Positions 31,406-41,756 are shown, counted from the first letter of the stretch. The stretch is DNA of 54,412 nucleotides from UMGS1532 sp045594795 (GCA_045594795.1 JAZNZF010000049.1:1-54412), one strand, 5' to 3'. Notes: generated from the letters alone by a model not told the origin. A program made the numbers and translations.

Positions 31406-32707
31406 ATGAGAATGTACGATATTATTGAAAAAAAGCGCAACGGTGGCGAACTTTCTGCAGAGGAGATACGCTACTTTGTAAAAGGTGCTACAAGCGGGGA
31501 AATTCCAGATTATCAAATCACAGCGCTTTTAATGGCTATTTATTTTAAGGGTATGACCGACCGCGAGACTGTTGAACTGACCTTGAATATGCGTGATTCG
31601 GGCGATACTTTAGATTTAAAGGCATTTGGTAATCTTTCGGTTGATAAGCACAGCACCGGTGGTGTGGGTGATAAAACAACACTTATAGTGGCGCCTATCG
31701 TTGCTTCACTTGGCACAACCGTTGCCAAAATGTCGGGCAGAGGTCTTGGATTTACGGGCGGTACTGTGGATAAGTTAGAGTCGATATCAGGGTATAATAC
31801 CTCACCAGATTTTTCGCAGTTTATGTCTATTGCGAAAAGCTGTGGAATCTCGGTTATTTCACAAACAGGTAACCTAACCCCCGCCGATAAAAAGTTATAT
31901 TCCTTGCGCGATGTAACTGCCACTATAGAAAGCATCCCACTTATAACCTCAAGCATAATGTCTAAAAAACTTGCGGCGGGTGCTAAAAATATAGTGCTTG
32001 ACGTAAAGTGTGGCAGTGGCGCTTTTATGAAAAATATTGATGAGGCAGAAACCCTTGCTACAAAAATGGTTGAAATAGGTAAGCTTTGTGGCGTTAATAT
32101 TGTGGCTCTTTTAAGTAATATGGACACACCATTAGGCTCTTCTGTTGGTAATTCGTTAGAGGTTATAGAGGCATGCGAGGTTTTAAAGGGAAATATTAAA
32201 GGTCCGCTTTATGAGATTTGTGTAAAAATAGCGGCTAATATGTGTGCCTTGGCTCTTGATATTTCTGAAGAAACTGCAACAAAACGGGTAGTCGAGGTAA
32301 TAGAAAACGGTACAGCATTCAAAAAAATGCAAGAGTGGGTTAGCACTCAGGGCGGTGATGCATCAACTCTTTCGGACTATACCCGTTTTAAACAACCTAA
32401 GTTTAGTATAGATATATCATCTACCCGTAAGGGATATATCACAAAAATTGATGCGTTGCTTGTTGGAAAGGCGGCATTAATTCTTGGCGCGGGCAGAGAA
32501 AAAGCAGGGGATAACATCGATTTTAGCGCAGGTGTAAGAATTCAAAAGACACTTGGTGAATTTGCAGAACAGGGAGATACTCTGTTTACAATTTACACCG
32601 ATGACCAAAATTTAATTGATACTGCTAAAAATCTACTACACACTGCTGTAACCTTTTCTGATTCAAAACCGGAACCGCAGCAAGTAATATACAAAACCAT
32701 TAAATAA
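31406..32707 (+). CDS. pdp: Pyrimidine-nucleoside phosphorylase
   Basis: This enzyme phosphorolyses uridine and thymidine type nucleosides to base and sugar 1-phosphate. The 433 residues follow the thymidine/pyrimidine phosphorylase family: an N-terminal helical domain (DIIEKKRNGGEL), the phosphate-binding KHSTGGVGDKT, SGRGLGFTGGTVDKLES that binds the nucleoside, and a C-terminal domain. Pyrimidine-type (Pdp) is preferred over the thymidine-specific DeoA because of the Firmicutes context, but the two are close. With deoD and cdd it forms a compact salvage operon, ended by the hairpin at 32710. Confidence 0.93.
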   Translation: MRMYDIIEKKRNGGELSAEEIRYFVKGATSGEIPDYQITALLMAIYFKGMTDRETVELTLNMRDSGDTLDLKAFGNLSVDKHSTGGVGDKTTLIVAPIVASLGTTVAKMSGRGLGFTGGTVDKLESISGYNTSPDFSQFMSIAKSCGISVISQTGNLTPADKKLYSLRDVTATIESIPLITSSIMSKKLAAGAKNIVLDVKCGSGAFMKNIDEAETLATKMVEIGKLCGVNIVALLSNMDTPLGSSVGNSLEVIEACEVLKGNIKGPLYEICVKIAANMCALALDISEETATKRVVEVIENGTAFKKMQEWVSTQGGDASTLSDYTRFKQPKFSIDISSTRKGYITKIDALLVGKAALILGAGREKAGDNIDFSAGVRIQKTLGEFAEQGDTLFTIYTDDQNLIDTAKNLLHTAVTFSDSKPEPQQVIYKTIK

Positions 32708-32709
32708 AA

Positions 32710-32746
32710 TAAACGCGATAGCAAAAACTTGAGCTATCGCGTTTTT
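32710..32746. terminator. Bidirectional terminator between pdp and birA
   Basis: A stem of about 12 bp (AACGCGATAGC and complement) with T-runs on both strands. The birA stop codon lies inside its right arm. Confidence 0.85.
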
Positions 32747-33489
32747 ATACTTATTTCTCCAAAGGTTAAATTTATCTCTTCTCCGTTTTTTAATACTGTA
32801 AGGCTACAGTCATCGTTGATACGTAAGGCGGTGGCGGTAAAACTTTGGTCATTTTTTATAACAACTATTTCTTTGCTTAGGATAATTGACCTGTCGCGAT
32901 AATCCTTTAGAAATTCTAAATTGTTAGCAAGCCTTTGTTCGCGGTAAAGATTATTAATAACCCTTGCAGCAAGCAGATTTATGTTTACAGCTTTATTTGT
33001 ATGCTCTTTCAAGCTGGTTGCTATTTCGCGTATTTCGTCATCAGGTTTAAATTTATTTACATTTATACCAATACCTAATATTATATTTTGTGTTTCACTA
33101 TCATGTTGTACTGTCTCTGCTAAAATACCGCATACCTTTTTGCCCTCAATATATAAATCGTTAACCCATTTAATTCCGCATTGAATTCCGCATACCTCTT
33201 TTATTGCATCACCTACAGCCTTTGCGGCACAGGCTGTTATAACACCTGCGTTAAAATCAACGTTGTAAGGCTTAACTATACAAGTGATGTATAAGCCGCC
33301 TTTTTTTGAAATAAAGCTTTTACCTAATCTACCTCTGCCATTGGTCTGTTGCTTTGCAATTATAACCGTTTTGTTGTCTTTTTGTGCTAATCGCTTTGCA
33401 TAGCTGTTTGTAGAGTCGGTTTTGTTTAGTAATATTAAATTGTATTTGTTTTTCTCTAAGTTCTTTTCAATTTTCTTTTTACTAAGCAT
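32734..33489 (-). CDS. birA: Biotin-[acetyl-CoA-carboxylase] ligase
   Basis: This enzyme activates biotin with ATP and attaches it to carboxylase carrier domains. The 251 residues contain the biotin and ATP loop GRGRLG (51-56) and KWVNDLY with the conserved Lys107, then LGIGINVN and a small C-terminal SH3-like domain. The N-terminal DNA-binding domain found in BirA repressors is absent, so this is a ligase without regulatory function. It stands alone on the minus strand between two plus-strand operons. Confidence 0.94.
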   Translation of the reverse strand: MLSKKKIEKNLEKNKYNLILLNKTDSTNSYAKRLAQKDNKTVIIAKQQTNGRGRLGKSFISKKGGLYITCIVKPYNVDFNAGVITACAAKAVGDAIKEVCGIQCGIKWVNDLYIEGKKVCGILAETVQHDSETQNIILGIGINVNKFKPDDEIREIATSLKEHTNKAVNINLLAARVINNLYREQRLANNLEFLKDYRDRSIILSKEIVVIKNDQSFTATALRINDDCSLTVLKNGEEINLTFGEISIKTR

Positions 33490-33676
33490 AATAACCCCTT
33501 GAGTTAAATTAGTAATATGTTTAGTATACTATACACTTGGCAGTAAACACAACCCCTTAAAAGCTATTTTGTATTAATTCACAGTTATATTTATTTTGCA
33601 ATTATAGGCAAATAAACATTGTACCATTATGTATTTTATAAAAGTAAACAAAAAAATAATATTTTTTTGCTAACAC

Positions 33677-33705
33677 TTGGAATTTTCATTTTATTATAGT
33701 ATAAT
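33677..33705 (+). promoter_or_regulatory. Promoter of hprK
   Basis: TTGGAA (33677-33682), a 17-base spacer and TATAAT (33700-33705) precede the start codon by 27 bases. The rest of the 33490-33676 gap is AT-rich, with nothing further I can name. Confidence 0.75.
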
Positions 33706-33732
33706 ATATTTATTAAAGTGTGGAGGTTTATT

Positions 33733-34656
33733 ATGAAAAAAGAATTTTCAGTATCCTTGGGTAAAATTGTTAAGGAATTTTCGTTAGTTGAGGTTTATTC
33801 TCCCTGTGACCCTGATAGCGTATTAATATCCTCAACAGAAATTAATAAACCAGGTATCCAGTTCGGTGGTTATTATGAATTTTATGATAACAGCAGAATT
33901 CAGATTATCGGTAAAAACGAAGATAGTTTTTTACATAACCACAGCGAACAAGAGCAGATAGAAATAATTGATAAATTTTTTGCTACAAAGCCTCCTGTGG
34001 TTATAATTACCCGCGATTTACCTGTTTCGCAAATTATGATATCCTCGGCAGAAAAATACAGTGTTCCAATTTTCAGCACACTTGTTGGCACATCTGAGTT
34101 TATGTCTTCATTAATCTCATATCTAAATGTTCAGTTAGCGCCACGCGTTGTAAGACACGGTGTTTTGGTTGAGGTTTATGGTGAGGGTGTACTTATACTC
34201 GGTGATAGCGGAATAGGTAAAAGTGAAACGGCAATAGAGCTTGTAAAACGTGGTCATAGACTTATTGCTGACGATGCGGTTGAAATTAAAAGGGTTTCTT
34301 CAAAATCTTTAGTAGGCTCAGCGCCCGAGAATATTCGTCATTTTATTGAGCTTCGTGGCATAGGTATTGTTAACGTTCGTCGTATTTTTGGTATGGGTTC
34401 AATTAAACTTACCGAAAAAATTGATATGGTTATTAATCTTGAAACCTGGGATGCTAACAAAACTTATGACAGAATGGGATTAGAATCCGAAACTGTAAAT
34501 ATACTTGGATTAGATGTTGTTTCGGTTACAATACCTGTAAAGCCCGGTAGAAACCTTGCTGTTGTTATTGAGGTTGCAGCTATGAATAACAGACAGAAAA
34601 AAATGGGCTATAATGCTGCTGCCGAGTTACTTGAAAAGCTTGGTATGGAAAACTAA
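33733..34656 (+). CDS. hprK: HPr kinase/phosphorylase
   Basis: HprK phosphorylates or dephosphorylates Ser46 of HPr and so sets carbon catabolite control in Firmicutes. ATG at 33733 is chosen because GGAGG precedes it, giving 307 residues. The N-terminal domain (about 1-125) is followed by the kinase domain with Walker A GDSGIGKS (157-164), the DDAVE segment, and the family signature ELRGIGIVNVRRIFG. It begins a long plus-strand run with glk, murB, rapZ, whiA and dnaE. Confidence 0.96.
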   Translation: MKKEFSVSLGKIVKEFSLVEVYSPCDPDSVLISSTEINKPGIQFGGYYEFYDNSRIQIIGKNEDSFLHNHSEQEQIEIIDKFFATKPPVVIITRDLPVSQIMISSAEKYSVPIFSTLVGTSEFMSSLISYLNVQLAPRVVRHGVLVEVYGEGVLILGDSGIGKSETAIELVKRGHRLIADDAVEIKRVSSKSLVGSAPENIRHFIELRGIGIVNVRRIFGMGSIKLTEKIDMVINLETWDANKTYDRMGLESETVNILGLDVVSVTIPVKPGRNLAVVIEVAAMNNRQKKMGYNAAAELLEKLGMEN

Positions 34657-34670
34657 TCAGGGAGAAATTT

Positions 34671-35624
34671 ATGTATAGAGTTGGTATCGATTTAGGCGGC
34701 ACTAACATTGCGGTTGGTGTTGTTGACGATAAATTTAATATCATTGGCAGGGGTGAAAGAAAAACTTGTGCGCCGAGAGCAGCTGAGCTGATTTGCGACG
34801 ATATAGCTGCCGCAGCACTTGATGCAATTAAGGCTGCTAACCTTACTATAGATGACATTGAATCTATAGGTATTGGCGCTCCGGGGTCGATTAATCCTGT
34901 AATCGGTGTTATCGGTTTTTCAAATAACCTTGGCTTTAATAATGTTCATATTGTAAAACTTTTAGAGGAGCGTTTAAATAAAAAGATTTATATTGATAAC
35001 GACGCTAATGCGGCGGCTTTGGGTGAAATGATTGCTGGTGCCGGAAAAGGTACCAAAAACGTTGTTGCCATAACCTTAGGTACCGGTGTTGGCGGCGGAA
35101 CAATAATCAACGGTAAAATGCTTTTAGGCAGTAATTTTGCAGGCGGAGAACTCGGGCATACAGTTATTGTTCACGATGGCGTTCCTTGTACTTGTGGCAG
35201 AAAAGGCTGTTTTGAGGCGTATGCTTCTGCTACAGGTCTTATTCGTCAAACAAAAGAAGCAATGCTAAAAAATAAAGATAGCGAAATGTGGAAGATTGTT
35301 GAAGGCGATATTGAAAAGGTAAACGGTCGCACTGCTTTTGATGCAATGCGTAATGGGGATAAGTCGGGTGCCGATGTTGTGGATACCTATTGCGATTATC
35401 TCGCTTGCGGTATTACCAATATCATCAATATATTTCAGCCTGACGTTTTGTGCATCGGCGGCGGTATTTCTAAAGAGGGGGATAATCTTTTAAACCGTAT
35501 TAACAAGGTAATCGAAAAAGAGAGATTCTCCAAAAATATTGATAAGCAAACCGTAATAAAAATCGCCATGTTAGGCAATGATGCAGGCATAATTGGTGCT
35601 GCAATGCTTGATAAAATTTATTAA
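34671..35624 (+). CDS. glk: ROK family glucokinase
   Basis: This sugar kinase phosphorylates glucose with ATP. The 317 residues have the N-terminal phosphate loop DLGGTNIAVG, a central TLGTGVGGG, and the ROK zinc-binding cluster HDGVPCTCGRKGCFE. No DNA-binding domain is present, so it is an enzyme and not a ROK repressor. Position behind hprK fits a role in glycolytic entry and carbon sensing. Glucose is the likely substrate, though other hexoses are possible. Confidence 0.92.
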   Translation: MYRVGIDLGGTNIAVGVVDDKFNIIGRGERKTCAPRAAELICDDIAAAALDAIKAANLTIDDIESIGIGAPGSINPVIGVIGFSNNLGFNNVHIVKLLEERLNKKIYIDNDANAAALGEMIAGAGKGTKNVVAITLGTGVGGGTIINGKMLLGSNFAGGELGHTVIVHDGVPCTCGRKGCFEAYASATGLIRQTKEAMLKNKDSEMWKIVEGDIEKVNGRTAFDAMRNGDKSGADVVDTYCDYLACGITNIINIFQPDVLCIGGGISKEGDNLLNRINKVIEKERFSKNIDKQTVIKIAMLGNDAGIIGAAMLDKIY

Positions 35625-35638
35625 TTTGAGGTAATGTA

Positions 35639-36547
35639 ATGAACGAGGCATTTGTTGAGTTTTTAAGTAACAACAAAATTGAATATCAAACAAATGTTAG
35701 TATGTCTGAGCATACAACCTTTCGCATTGGAGGAGAAGCAGATTTTATGTGTTTCCCCAATACTGTTGCTGATGTTAAGGCAATAGTTACTTGGTGCGTA
35801 AAAAATAACTTTCCTTATTTTGTTCTTGGCAACGGTTCTAATTTGCTTGTTTCAGATAGCGGTATTGAAGGGGCGGTTATAAAGCTTAGTAAGTTTAACG
35901 CTATTAAACTTACCTCTGCTGTGGAAATTGAGTGTGATGCAGGAATTAAACTCTCTAAGCTTTGTAGCTTTGCACTTGAAAACTCGCTTTCGGGTATGGA
36001 ATTTGCTTGGGGTATACCGGGTTCTGTTGGCGGAGCAATTTATATGAACGCCGGTGCATACGGTTCTGAAATATGCAATGTTATTACAGAGTGTACTTAT
36101 ATTGATGAACAAGGTCAACTTGTTACAGCAGATGCTTCTGCTTTAGAACTACAATATCGCAGTAGTGTTTTCAGTGGTAAAAATTGCGTAATATTAAGCG
36201 CTAAATTCAAGCTTGTACCAAGCCATTCTGATATCATTAAAGAACAAATGGATAGTTTAATTGAACGTAGAAAATCCAAACAACCTTTGGAATACGCAAG
36301 CGCGGGCAGTACCTTTAAACGACCGGTTGGTTTTTTTGCTGCGGCATTAATTGAGGAATGCGGCCTAAAGGGAACTTCGGTTGGTGATGCTGAGGTTAGT
36401 ACAAAGCATTCTGGCTTTATCATAAATAAAGGTAATGCCACCTGTGTTGACGTTGTTTCTTTAATAAAAAAAGTAAAGCAAGAGGTTTATTTACAAAAAA
36501 GCGTTACTTTAGAGCCGGAGGTAAAAATAATTGGAAGACAGTACTAA
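35639..36547 (+). CDS. murB: UDP-N-acetylenolpyruvoylglucosamine reductase
   Basis: This FAD enzyme makes UDP-N-acetylmuramate for peptidoglycan. The 302 residues show the FAD-binding segment with NTVADVKAIV and LGNGSNLLVSD, the GIPGSVGGAIYMNAGAYG signature, the catalytic Ser in ASAGSTFKRP, and GFIINKGNAT near the end. It lacks the extra loop of the long type I enzymes, as expected for Firmicutes. Its last 17 bases overlap the start of rapZ. Confidence 0.96.
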   Translation: MNEAFVEFLSNNKIEYQTNVSMSEHTTFRIGGEADFMCFPNTVADVKAIVTWCVKNNFPYFVLGNGSNLLVSDSGIEGAVIKLSKFNAIKLTSAVEIECDAGIKLSKLCSFALENSLSGMEFAWGIPGSVGGAIYMNAGAYGSEICNVITECTYIDEQGQLVTADASALELQYRSSVFSGKNCVILSAKFKLVPSHSDIIKEQMDSLIERRKSKQPLEYASAGSTFKRPVGFFAAALIEECGLKGTSVGDAEVSTKHSGFIINKGNATCVDVVSLIKKVKQEVYLQKSVTLEPEVKIIGRQY

Positions 36548-37406
36548 GCTTGATTTCATTGTAATTACAGGTATGTCCGGTGCAGGTAAATCTCAAGCCT
36601 CAAATGCTTTTGAAGATATGGGTTATTTTTGTATAGATAATATTCCGCCGGTGCTTATACCTTCTATAATTGACCTTGGTATGCGTTCGGGCGGTAAGCT
36701 ATCCAAAATTGCCGTTACCACAGATTTGCGCGGCGGCGAGATGTTTAGTGAAATCAACAATACGCTTAGCCTTATTAAAGACAGAGGCATTACCCCATAT
36801 GTATTGTTTTTGGACGCATCTAACGAAGAACTAATCCGTAGATTTAAAGAGAACAGAAGAGTACATCCGCTTTCTGCAAAACATAATCTTTCTGTAATTG
36901 AAGCAATAGAAAAAGAAAGAGAATTACTAAACGAAATTTCGCTTCAATCCGATTATACTATTGATACTACTTATATTTCGTGCCGACAACTTAAACAGCA
37001 AATAAACAATATCTTTGTTAGTGATGCTAATTCTCAAACAAGAATTCAATGTATGTCTTTTGGATTTAAGTATGGTTCACCAAGGGACGCCGATTTGGTG
37101 TTTGACGTTAGATGTCTGCCAAATCCTTATTATATAGACGAGCTACGCGAGCAAACCGGCAAGAATAAAGCTGTTGCTGATTATGTGTTTGGATTTACTC
37201 AGGCAAGAGAATTACTTAAAAAGATAGAAGATTTTTTTGATTTTACTATTCCTCTTTATAAAGAAGAAGGTAAAAGTCAATTAGTAATTGCCCTTGGTTG
37301 TACGGGTGGTAAACACCGTTCTGTGTTATTTGCCGAGTGTTTATATAAGCATTTGCACCAAAAGGGCTATATAGTTAGCATAAACCACAGAGATATTGAA
37401 AAGTAA
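36531..37406 (+). CDS. rapZ: RNase adapter/nucleotide-binding protein RapZ
   Basis: This protein, called YvcJ in Bacillus, binds ATP/GTP. In enteric bacteria it targets small RNAs to RNase E; its role in Firmicutes is less clear. The 291 residues have Walker A GMSGAGKS (14-21) and the C-terminal domain with FGFKYGSPRDADLVFDVR and ALGCTGGKHRSV. The start codon is TTG at 36531, behind GGAGG and nested in the end of murB. No ATG in this frame would keep the P-loop. It stands in the usual rapZ-whiA neighbourhood. Confidence 0.94.
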   Translation: MEDSTKLDFIVITGMSGAGKSQASNAFEDMGYFCIDNIPPVLIPSIIDLGMRSGGKLSKIAVTTDLRGGEMFSEINNTLSLIKDRGITPYVLFLDASNEELIRRFKENRRVHPLSAKHNLSVIEAIEKERELLNEISLQSDYTIDTTYISCRQLKQQINNIFVSDANSQTRIQCMSFGFKYGSPRDADLVFDVRCLPNPYYIDELREQTGKNKAVADYVFGFTQARELLKKIEDFFDFTIPLYKEEGKSQLVIALGCTGGKHRSVLFAECLYKHLHQKGYIVSINHRDIEK

Positions 37407-37417
37407 GGGATTGTGTT

Positions 37418-38281
37418 ATGTCTTTTTCTTCTGATGTAAAAAGCGAACTATGTAAAATTAAACCAAGTAATTGTTGCACTTTTGCACAGTTATATGGAAT
37501 GCTTTTGTTTTGCAAAAATTTTGATAATAACGATACTTTTTTTTATACCGATAAAAATGAAATTAATAATAGGGCTGCGGCTTTAATAAAAAATATTTAT
37601 GGATTCACACCTAAGCCGTCTCAAAAATCAGGAAAATACGCACTATCTGCTGATATTATTAAGGTTGCCACCTTGTATACTGATATAGTTACGGTTGAGT
37701 ATATTACCGATGCTTTCCAGTGCGAAGATTGTTTAGCCGCTTTTGTTAGGGGCGCTTTTTTGGTGGCGGGCACGGTGACAGACCCACAAAAAAACTTTCA
37801 TGCTGAAATTAAAACTATACGTGAAGAGGTTGCCATTTCATTACAATCGGTACTATCCACAAGCGGTCTGAATGCACATCTATCCAAAAGAGGCGAACAG
37901 TTTGTTGTGTATTTTAAAGGCAGTGAGGGTGTTTCGGATTTTTTAACCTTAATCGGTGTTTATAAAAAATCTCTTGAGGTTATCGATGCTGCTCTTGTAA
38001 GGGAATTGCGTAATAAGGTAAATAGAGCTAAAAACTGCGAAACTGCTAACATTGGTAAAACGGTTGATGCTGCAATAAAACAACGCGAAGCCATCAAGGT
38101 TTTACAAAAATGCGGCAAACTATCATCTCTCTCAGAGGAGCTTAAGCTTGCTGCAACCTTAAGAATAGATAACCCAGAAATGTCGTTATCCGAGCTTTCG
38201 AAAGTTTGCGGTATTTCTAAATCGGGACTCAATCATAGGTTTAATAAATTAATTGCATTAGCTAAGGAGTATAAAAGGTGA
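37418..38281 (+). CDS. whiA: WhiA, DNA-binding division/sporulation regulator
   Basis: WhiA has a degenerate LAGLIDADG homing-endonuclease fold joined to a C-terminal helix-turn-helix. It affects cell division and sporulation-type development in Gram-positive bacteria. The 287 residues open with FSSDVKSELCKI, contain AFVRGAFLVAGTVTDP in the LAGLIDADG part, and end with the helix-turn-helix (LSELSKVCGISKSGLNHRFNKL). The TGA stop overlaps the GTG start of dnaE (GTGA). Gene order rapZ-whiA is strongly conserved. Confidence 0.95.
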   Translation: MSFSSDVKSELCKIKPSNCCTFAQLYGMLLFCKNFDNNDTFFYTDKNEINNRAAALIKNIYGFTPKPSQKSGKYALSADIIKVATLYTDIVTVEYITDAFQCEDCLAAFVRGAFLVAGTVTDPQKNFHAEIKTIREEVAISLQSVLSTSGLNAHLSKRGEQFVVYFKGSEGVSDFLTLIGVYKKSLEVIDAALVRELRNKVNRAKNCETANIGKTVDAAIKQREAIKVLQKCGKLSSLSEELKLAATLRIDNPEMSLSELSKVCGISKSGLNHRFNKLIALAKEYKR

Positions 38282-41200
38282 TTGATTCTAATTTTGCTCA
38301 TCTCCACGTTCATACTGAATATAGTTTGTTAGATGGTGCTTGTAGAATTAACGAGCTTATTGATGCTGCCGCAAAACTTGGCCAAAGGGCTATTGCAATT
38401 ACCGACCACGGCGTTATGTACGGTGCGGTAGAATTTTATGAAAAGGCTAAAAGCCGCGGTATTAAGGCAATTATAGGTTGTGAGGTTTATGTTGCGCCTC
38501 GCACAAGGTTTGATAAAGACAAGGTGCTTGATTCTAAACATTCGCACTTTGTTTTGTTATGTAAAAATGAAATAGGCTATGAAAACTTAATATATATGGT
38601 TTCAAAATCTTTTACTGAGGGTTTTTACTCTAAACCGCGTATAGATAGAGATTTATTGCAGGAGCATCACGAAGGACTTATTGCACTTTCTGCTTGCCTT
38701 GCGGGTGAGATTCCAACTAAAATTCTTAGCAATAACTATACTGCTGCTAAAGAATCGGCTATATATTATAACAACTTATTTGGTCACGATAATTTTTATT
38801 TAGAAATGCAAAACCACGGATATAGTGAAGAATTTGCTGTAAATAAAGCCTTGATTAATATAGCTAACGAAACCGATATTCCGCTTGTTGCTACCAACGA
38901 CGTGCATTACACGTACAAAGATGACAGCGAAATGCAGAATGTATTAATTTGCATAGGTACAGGCAAAACTGTAAACGAAGAAAATCCGCTTTCTTTTAAA
39001 ACAAACGAGTTTTATTTAAAGTCTTATCAACAAATGGAGCTGCTGTTTTCGGAAAATAAAGAGGCGTTAAGCAATACTTTAAAAATAGCAGATATGTGTA
39101 ATTTCGAATTTGCTTTTGGTCAAATTAAATTACCGTATTTTGATTTAGGCGATAACGACCACCAACAAGTTCTTAGAGATATGTGTTTCAGTGGTCTTAC
39201 TAATATATTTGGCAATAAGGTTGAAAAAGTTTATGTTGACAGATTAAATAATGAAATAGACGTTATAGCTAATATGGGCTATATTGATTATTTTCTAATT
39301 GTTTCAGACTTTGTTAATTATGCAAAAATAAAAGGCATACCTGTTGGTCCTGGTAGAGGTTCAGGCGCAGGAAGCCTTGCTGCATATTGTATGGGAATTA
39401 CCGGTATTGACCCCATAAAGTACGGCTTGTTGTTTGAAAGATTTTTGAATCCTGAACGTGTTTCTATGCCTGACTTTGATATTGACTTTTGTTATGAACG
39501 CAGACAAGAAGTTATAGATTATGTTATTTCAAAATACGGTGAGGAACACGTATCCCAAATTATAACCTTTGGTACTTTAAAGGCTCGCGCAGCTGTCAGA
39601 GATGTTGGCAGAGCAATGGGCGTACAATATTCTTTATGCGATTCTATTGCTAAGTTAATTCCTTCGGAAATCGGTATTACTATTGATTCTGCTCTTAATG
39701 AATCTAAGGAACTCTTAGAAAAATACAATACCGATAGCACTATCAAAAAAATAATTGATATGGCTAAAAAAGTAGAGGGAATGCCACGTCACGCCTCTAC
39801 CCACGCGGCAGGTGTTGTTATTACAGACAAGCCTGTGCTAAAATACACACCACTTGCCACAAGTGATAATACTATAGTTTCACAGTATACAATGAACAAC
39901 CTTGATAAACTCGGTCTTCTCAAGATGGATTTTTTAGGGCTTAGGAATCTTACCATTATTGATGCTACCGAAAAAAGCATCAGGGATACTGTTGACTCGA
40001 ATTTCTATTCAAAAAACATTCCGCTTGATGATTGCGACACACTAAAGTTAATGGCTGATGGCGAAACTATTGGCGTATTTCAATATGAATCAGCAGGTAT
40101 GCGTTCAGTTTTGCGCTCTATGAAGCCTGAAAATATGGAGGATTTAATTGCGATTATTTCGCTTTACAGACCTGGTCCACGCCAATATATACCCAGATAT
40201 GTTTATTTTAGACACAATCAAAAGAAAATTAAATATGATATACCGCAGCTAAAAAAAGTGCTTGACGTAACATACGGTTGCATTGTGTATCAAGAACAGG
40301 TTATGCAAATTTTCACAACAGTTGCAGGGTATTCACTTGGCAGAGCAGATATTGTTAGAAGGGCTATGTCAAAGAAAAAACACGATGTTCTTCTTCGCGA
40401 ACGCGAGTGTTTTGTTTATGGTGAAAAAGACGAAAACGGAAAATATATTATAGACGGTGCTGTAAACAGAGGAGTAAGTGTTGCAGCTGCTAATAAGTTG
40501 TTTGATGAGATTACGGCTTTTTCTTCGTATGCATTTAATAAATCTCATGCTGCAGCCTATGCCAACGTTGCTTATAAAACCGCATATTTAAAATGCCATT
40601 ATCCTAAACAATACATGGCAGCTTTGCTTACAAGTGTTATGGATTCAGCGGATAAAATGTACGAGTATTTAAAAGAGTGTGAAAGGTTAAATATAAGTAT
40701 TTTACCGCCAAATGTAAATTATAGTGATTTTGGATTTACATCATGTGAAGGTGGCGTTCGTTTTGGGCTACTTGCAATTAAGAATCTCGGCAGAAAATTA
40801 ATTGGTGCCATAATAGACACCCGTAATAATTGCGGTAACTTCAAAAGTCTTGAAGACTTTTTGCAGAAAATTAATTCTAATTATCTAAATAACAGAGCGG
40901 TTGAAAGTTTAATTAAATCCGGCGCTTTCGATGAATTTGGCTACAATAGACGTTCATTAATGCTTGGTATAGAAAAGATTTGCGAGCTTATTGATTTCAA
41001 CCGCAGGTCTAATGTCGGCGGGCAGGTATCACTTTTTAATTCCGACTCAATTAATTATTGCTTGAATATAGCTGAAAGCCACGAATTTCCTATTAATGAT
41101 TTGCTGACGTTTGAAAAAGAAACTACTGATTTTTATATTAGTGGTCATCCTATGAAACTATACTCTAAATATATTGATGCTGTTGGCTCAACATTGATTT

Positions 41201-41742
41201 CGGATATTATTGAAGGCTGTGAAACTAAGGATTATAAAGACGGTCAGAGCGTTAAAATTTTGGCTTTAATTTCTGCAATTAAAATTCGTAAAACTAAAAA
41301 CAAAAAGACTTATTTAACATTAACATTTGAGGATTTAAGCGGATGCATCTGTGCTATAGCTTTTGATTCGGTATTAACTTTTTCAAATATAAAGCCCCAA
41401 ATTAATGGTATATATATAGTAAACGGCAAGCTTGAATTAAAGGAAGATTCGTTGCCTCAAATTGTTTGTTCAAATATTAAAAGCTTTCGCGAAGAGGATT
41501 TTGCAAAAATAGACAATATTGATAGCGATGATTATTACAATATAAGTTCGGTTATAGTAAATATTAATGATGATGAAGTAGAAAAGCTTAAGATTTTAAC
41601 AAAACTATATAGCGGAAGCGTGTGCGTTTTTGCACAAAGTAATAATGAAAGAAAAATCATCGGATATATTTCTAACCGAAAAAATGTAATTGACACGATT
41701 TGTGAAATTTTTGGAAAGTCTTTTGTTAAAATCCAAAATTAA
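38278..41742 (+). CDS. dnaE: DNA polymerase III subunit alpha, DnaE type
   Basis: A replicative C-family polymerase, which in Firmicutes acts beside PolC on the lagging strand. The 1154 residues include an N-terminal PHP domain (HLHVHTEYSLLDGA at 8-21), the active-site PGRGSGAGS, the metal-binding aspartates Asp399, Asp401 and Asp403 in DFDIDF, a helix-hairpin-helix region and a C-terminal OB domain (about 990-1065). No exonuclease insert is present, as usual for DnaE. The GTG start overlaps whiA by 4 bases. Family assignment is firm. Confidence 0.96.
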   Translation: MIDSNFAHLHVHTEYSLLDGACRINELIDAAAKLGQRAIAITDHGVMYGAVEFYEKAKSRGIKAIIGCEVYVAPRTRFDKDKVLDSKHSHFVLLCKNEIGYENLIYMVSKSFTEGFYSKPRIDRDLLQEHHEGLIALSACLAGEIPTKILSNNYTAAKESAIYYNNLFGHDNFYLEMQNHGYSEEFAVNKALINIANETDIPLVATNDVHYTYKDDSEMQNVLICIGTGKTVNEENPLSFKTNEFYLKSYQQMELLFSENKEALSNTLKIADMCNFEFAFGQIKLPYFDLGDNDHQQVLRDMCFSGLTNIFGNKVEKVYVDRLNNEIDVIANMGYIDYFLIVSDFVNYAKIKGIPVGPGRGSGAGSLAAYCMGITGIDPIKYGLLFERFLNPERVSMPDFDIDFCYERRQEVIDYVISKYGEEHVSQIITFGTLKARAAVRDVGRAMGVQYSLCDSIAKLIPSEIGITIDSALNESKELLEKYNTDSTIKKIIDMAKKVEGMPRHASTHAAGVVITDKPVLKYTPLATSDNTIVSQYTMNNLDKLGLLKMDFLGLRNLTIIDATEKSIRDTVDSNFYSKNIPLDDCDTLKLMADGETIGVFQYESAGMRSVLRSMKPENMEDLIAIISLYRPGPRQYIPRYVYFRHNQKKIKYDIPQLKKVLDVTYGCIVYQEQVMQIFTTVAGYSLGRADIVRRAMSKKKHDVLLRERECFVYGEKDENGKYIIDGAVNRGVSVAAANKLFDEITAFSSYAFNKSHAAAYANVAYKTAYLKCHYPKQYMAALLTSVMDSADKMYEYLKECERLNISILPPNVNYSDFGFTSCEGGVRFGLLAIKNLGRKLIGAIIDTRNNCGNFKSLEDFLQKINSNYLNNRAVESLIKSGAFDEFGYNRRSLMLGIEKICELIDFNRRSNVGGQVSLFNSDSINYCLNIAESHEFPINDLLTFEKETTDFYISGHPMKLYSKYIDAVGSTLISDIIEGCETKDYKDGQSVKILALISAIKIRKTKNKKTYLTLTFEDLSGCICAIAFDSVLTFSNIKPQINGIYIVNGKLELKEDSLPQIVCSNIKSFREEDFAKIDNIDSDDYYNISSVIVNINDDEVEKLKILTKLYSGSVCVFAQSNNERKIIGYISNRKNVIDTICEIFGKSFVKIQN

Positions 41743-41756
41743 TTTGAGTAAAGCTA

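Noticed and set aside
31540..32127. Minus-strand open frame opposite pdp
   Set aside because: Fully overlaps a certain phosphorylase gene and shows no recognisable protein features.
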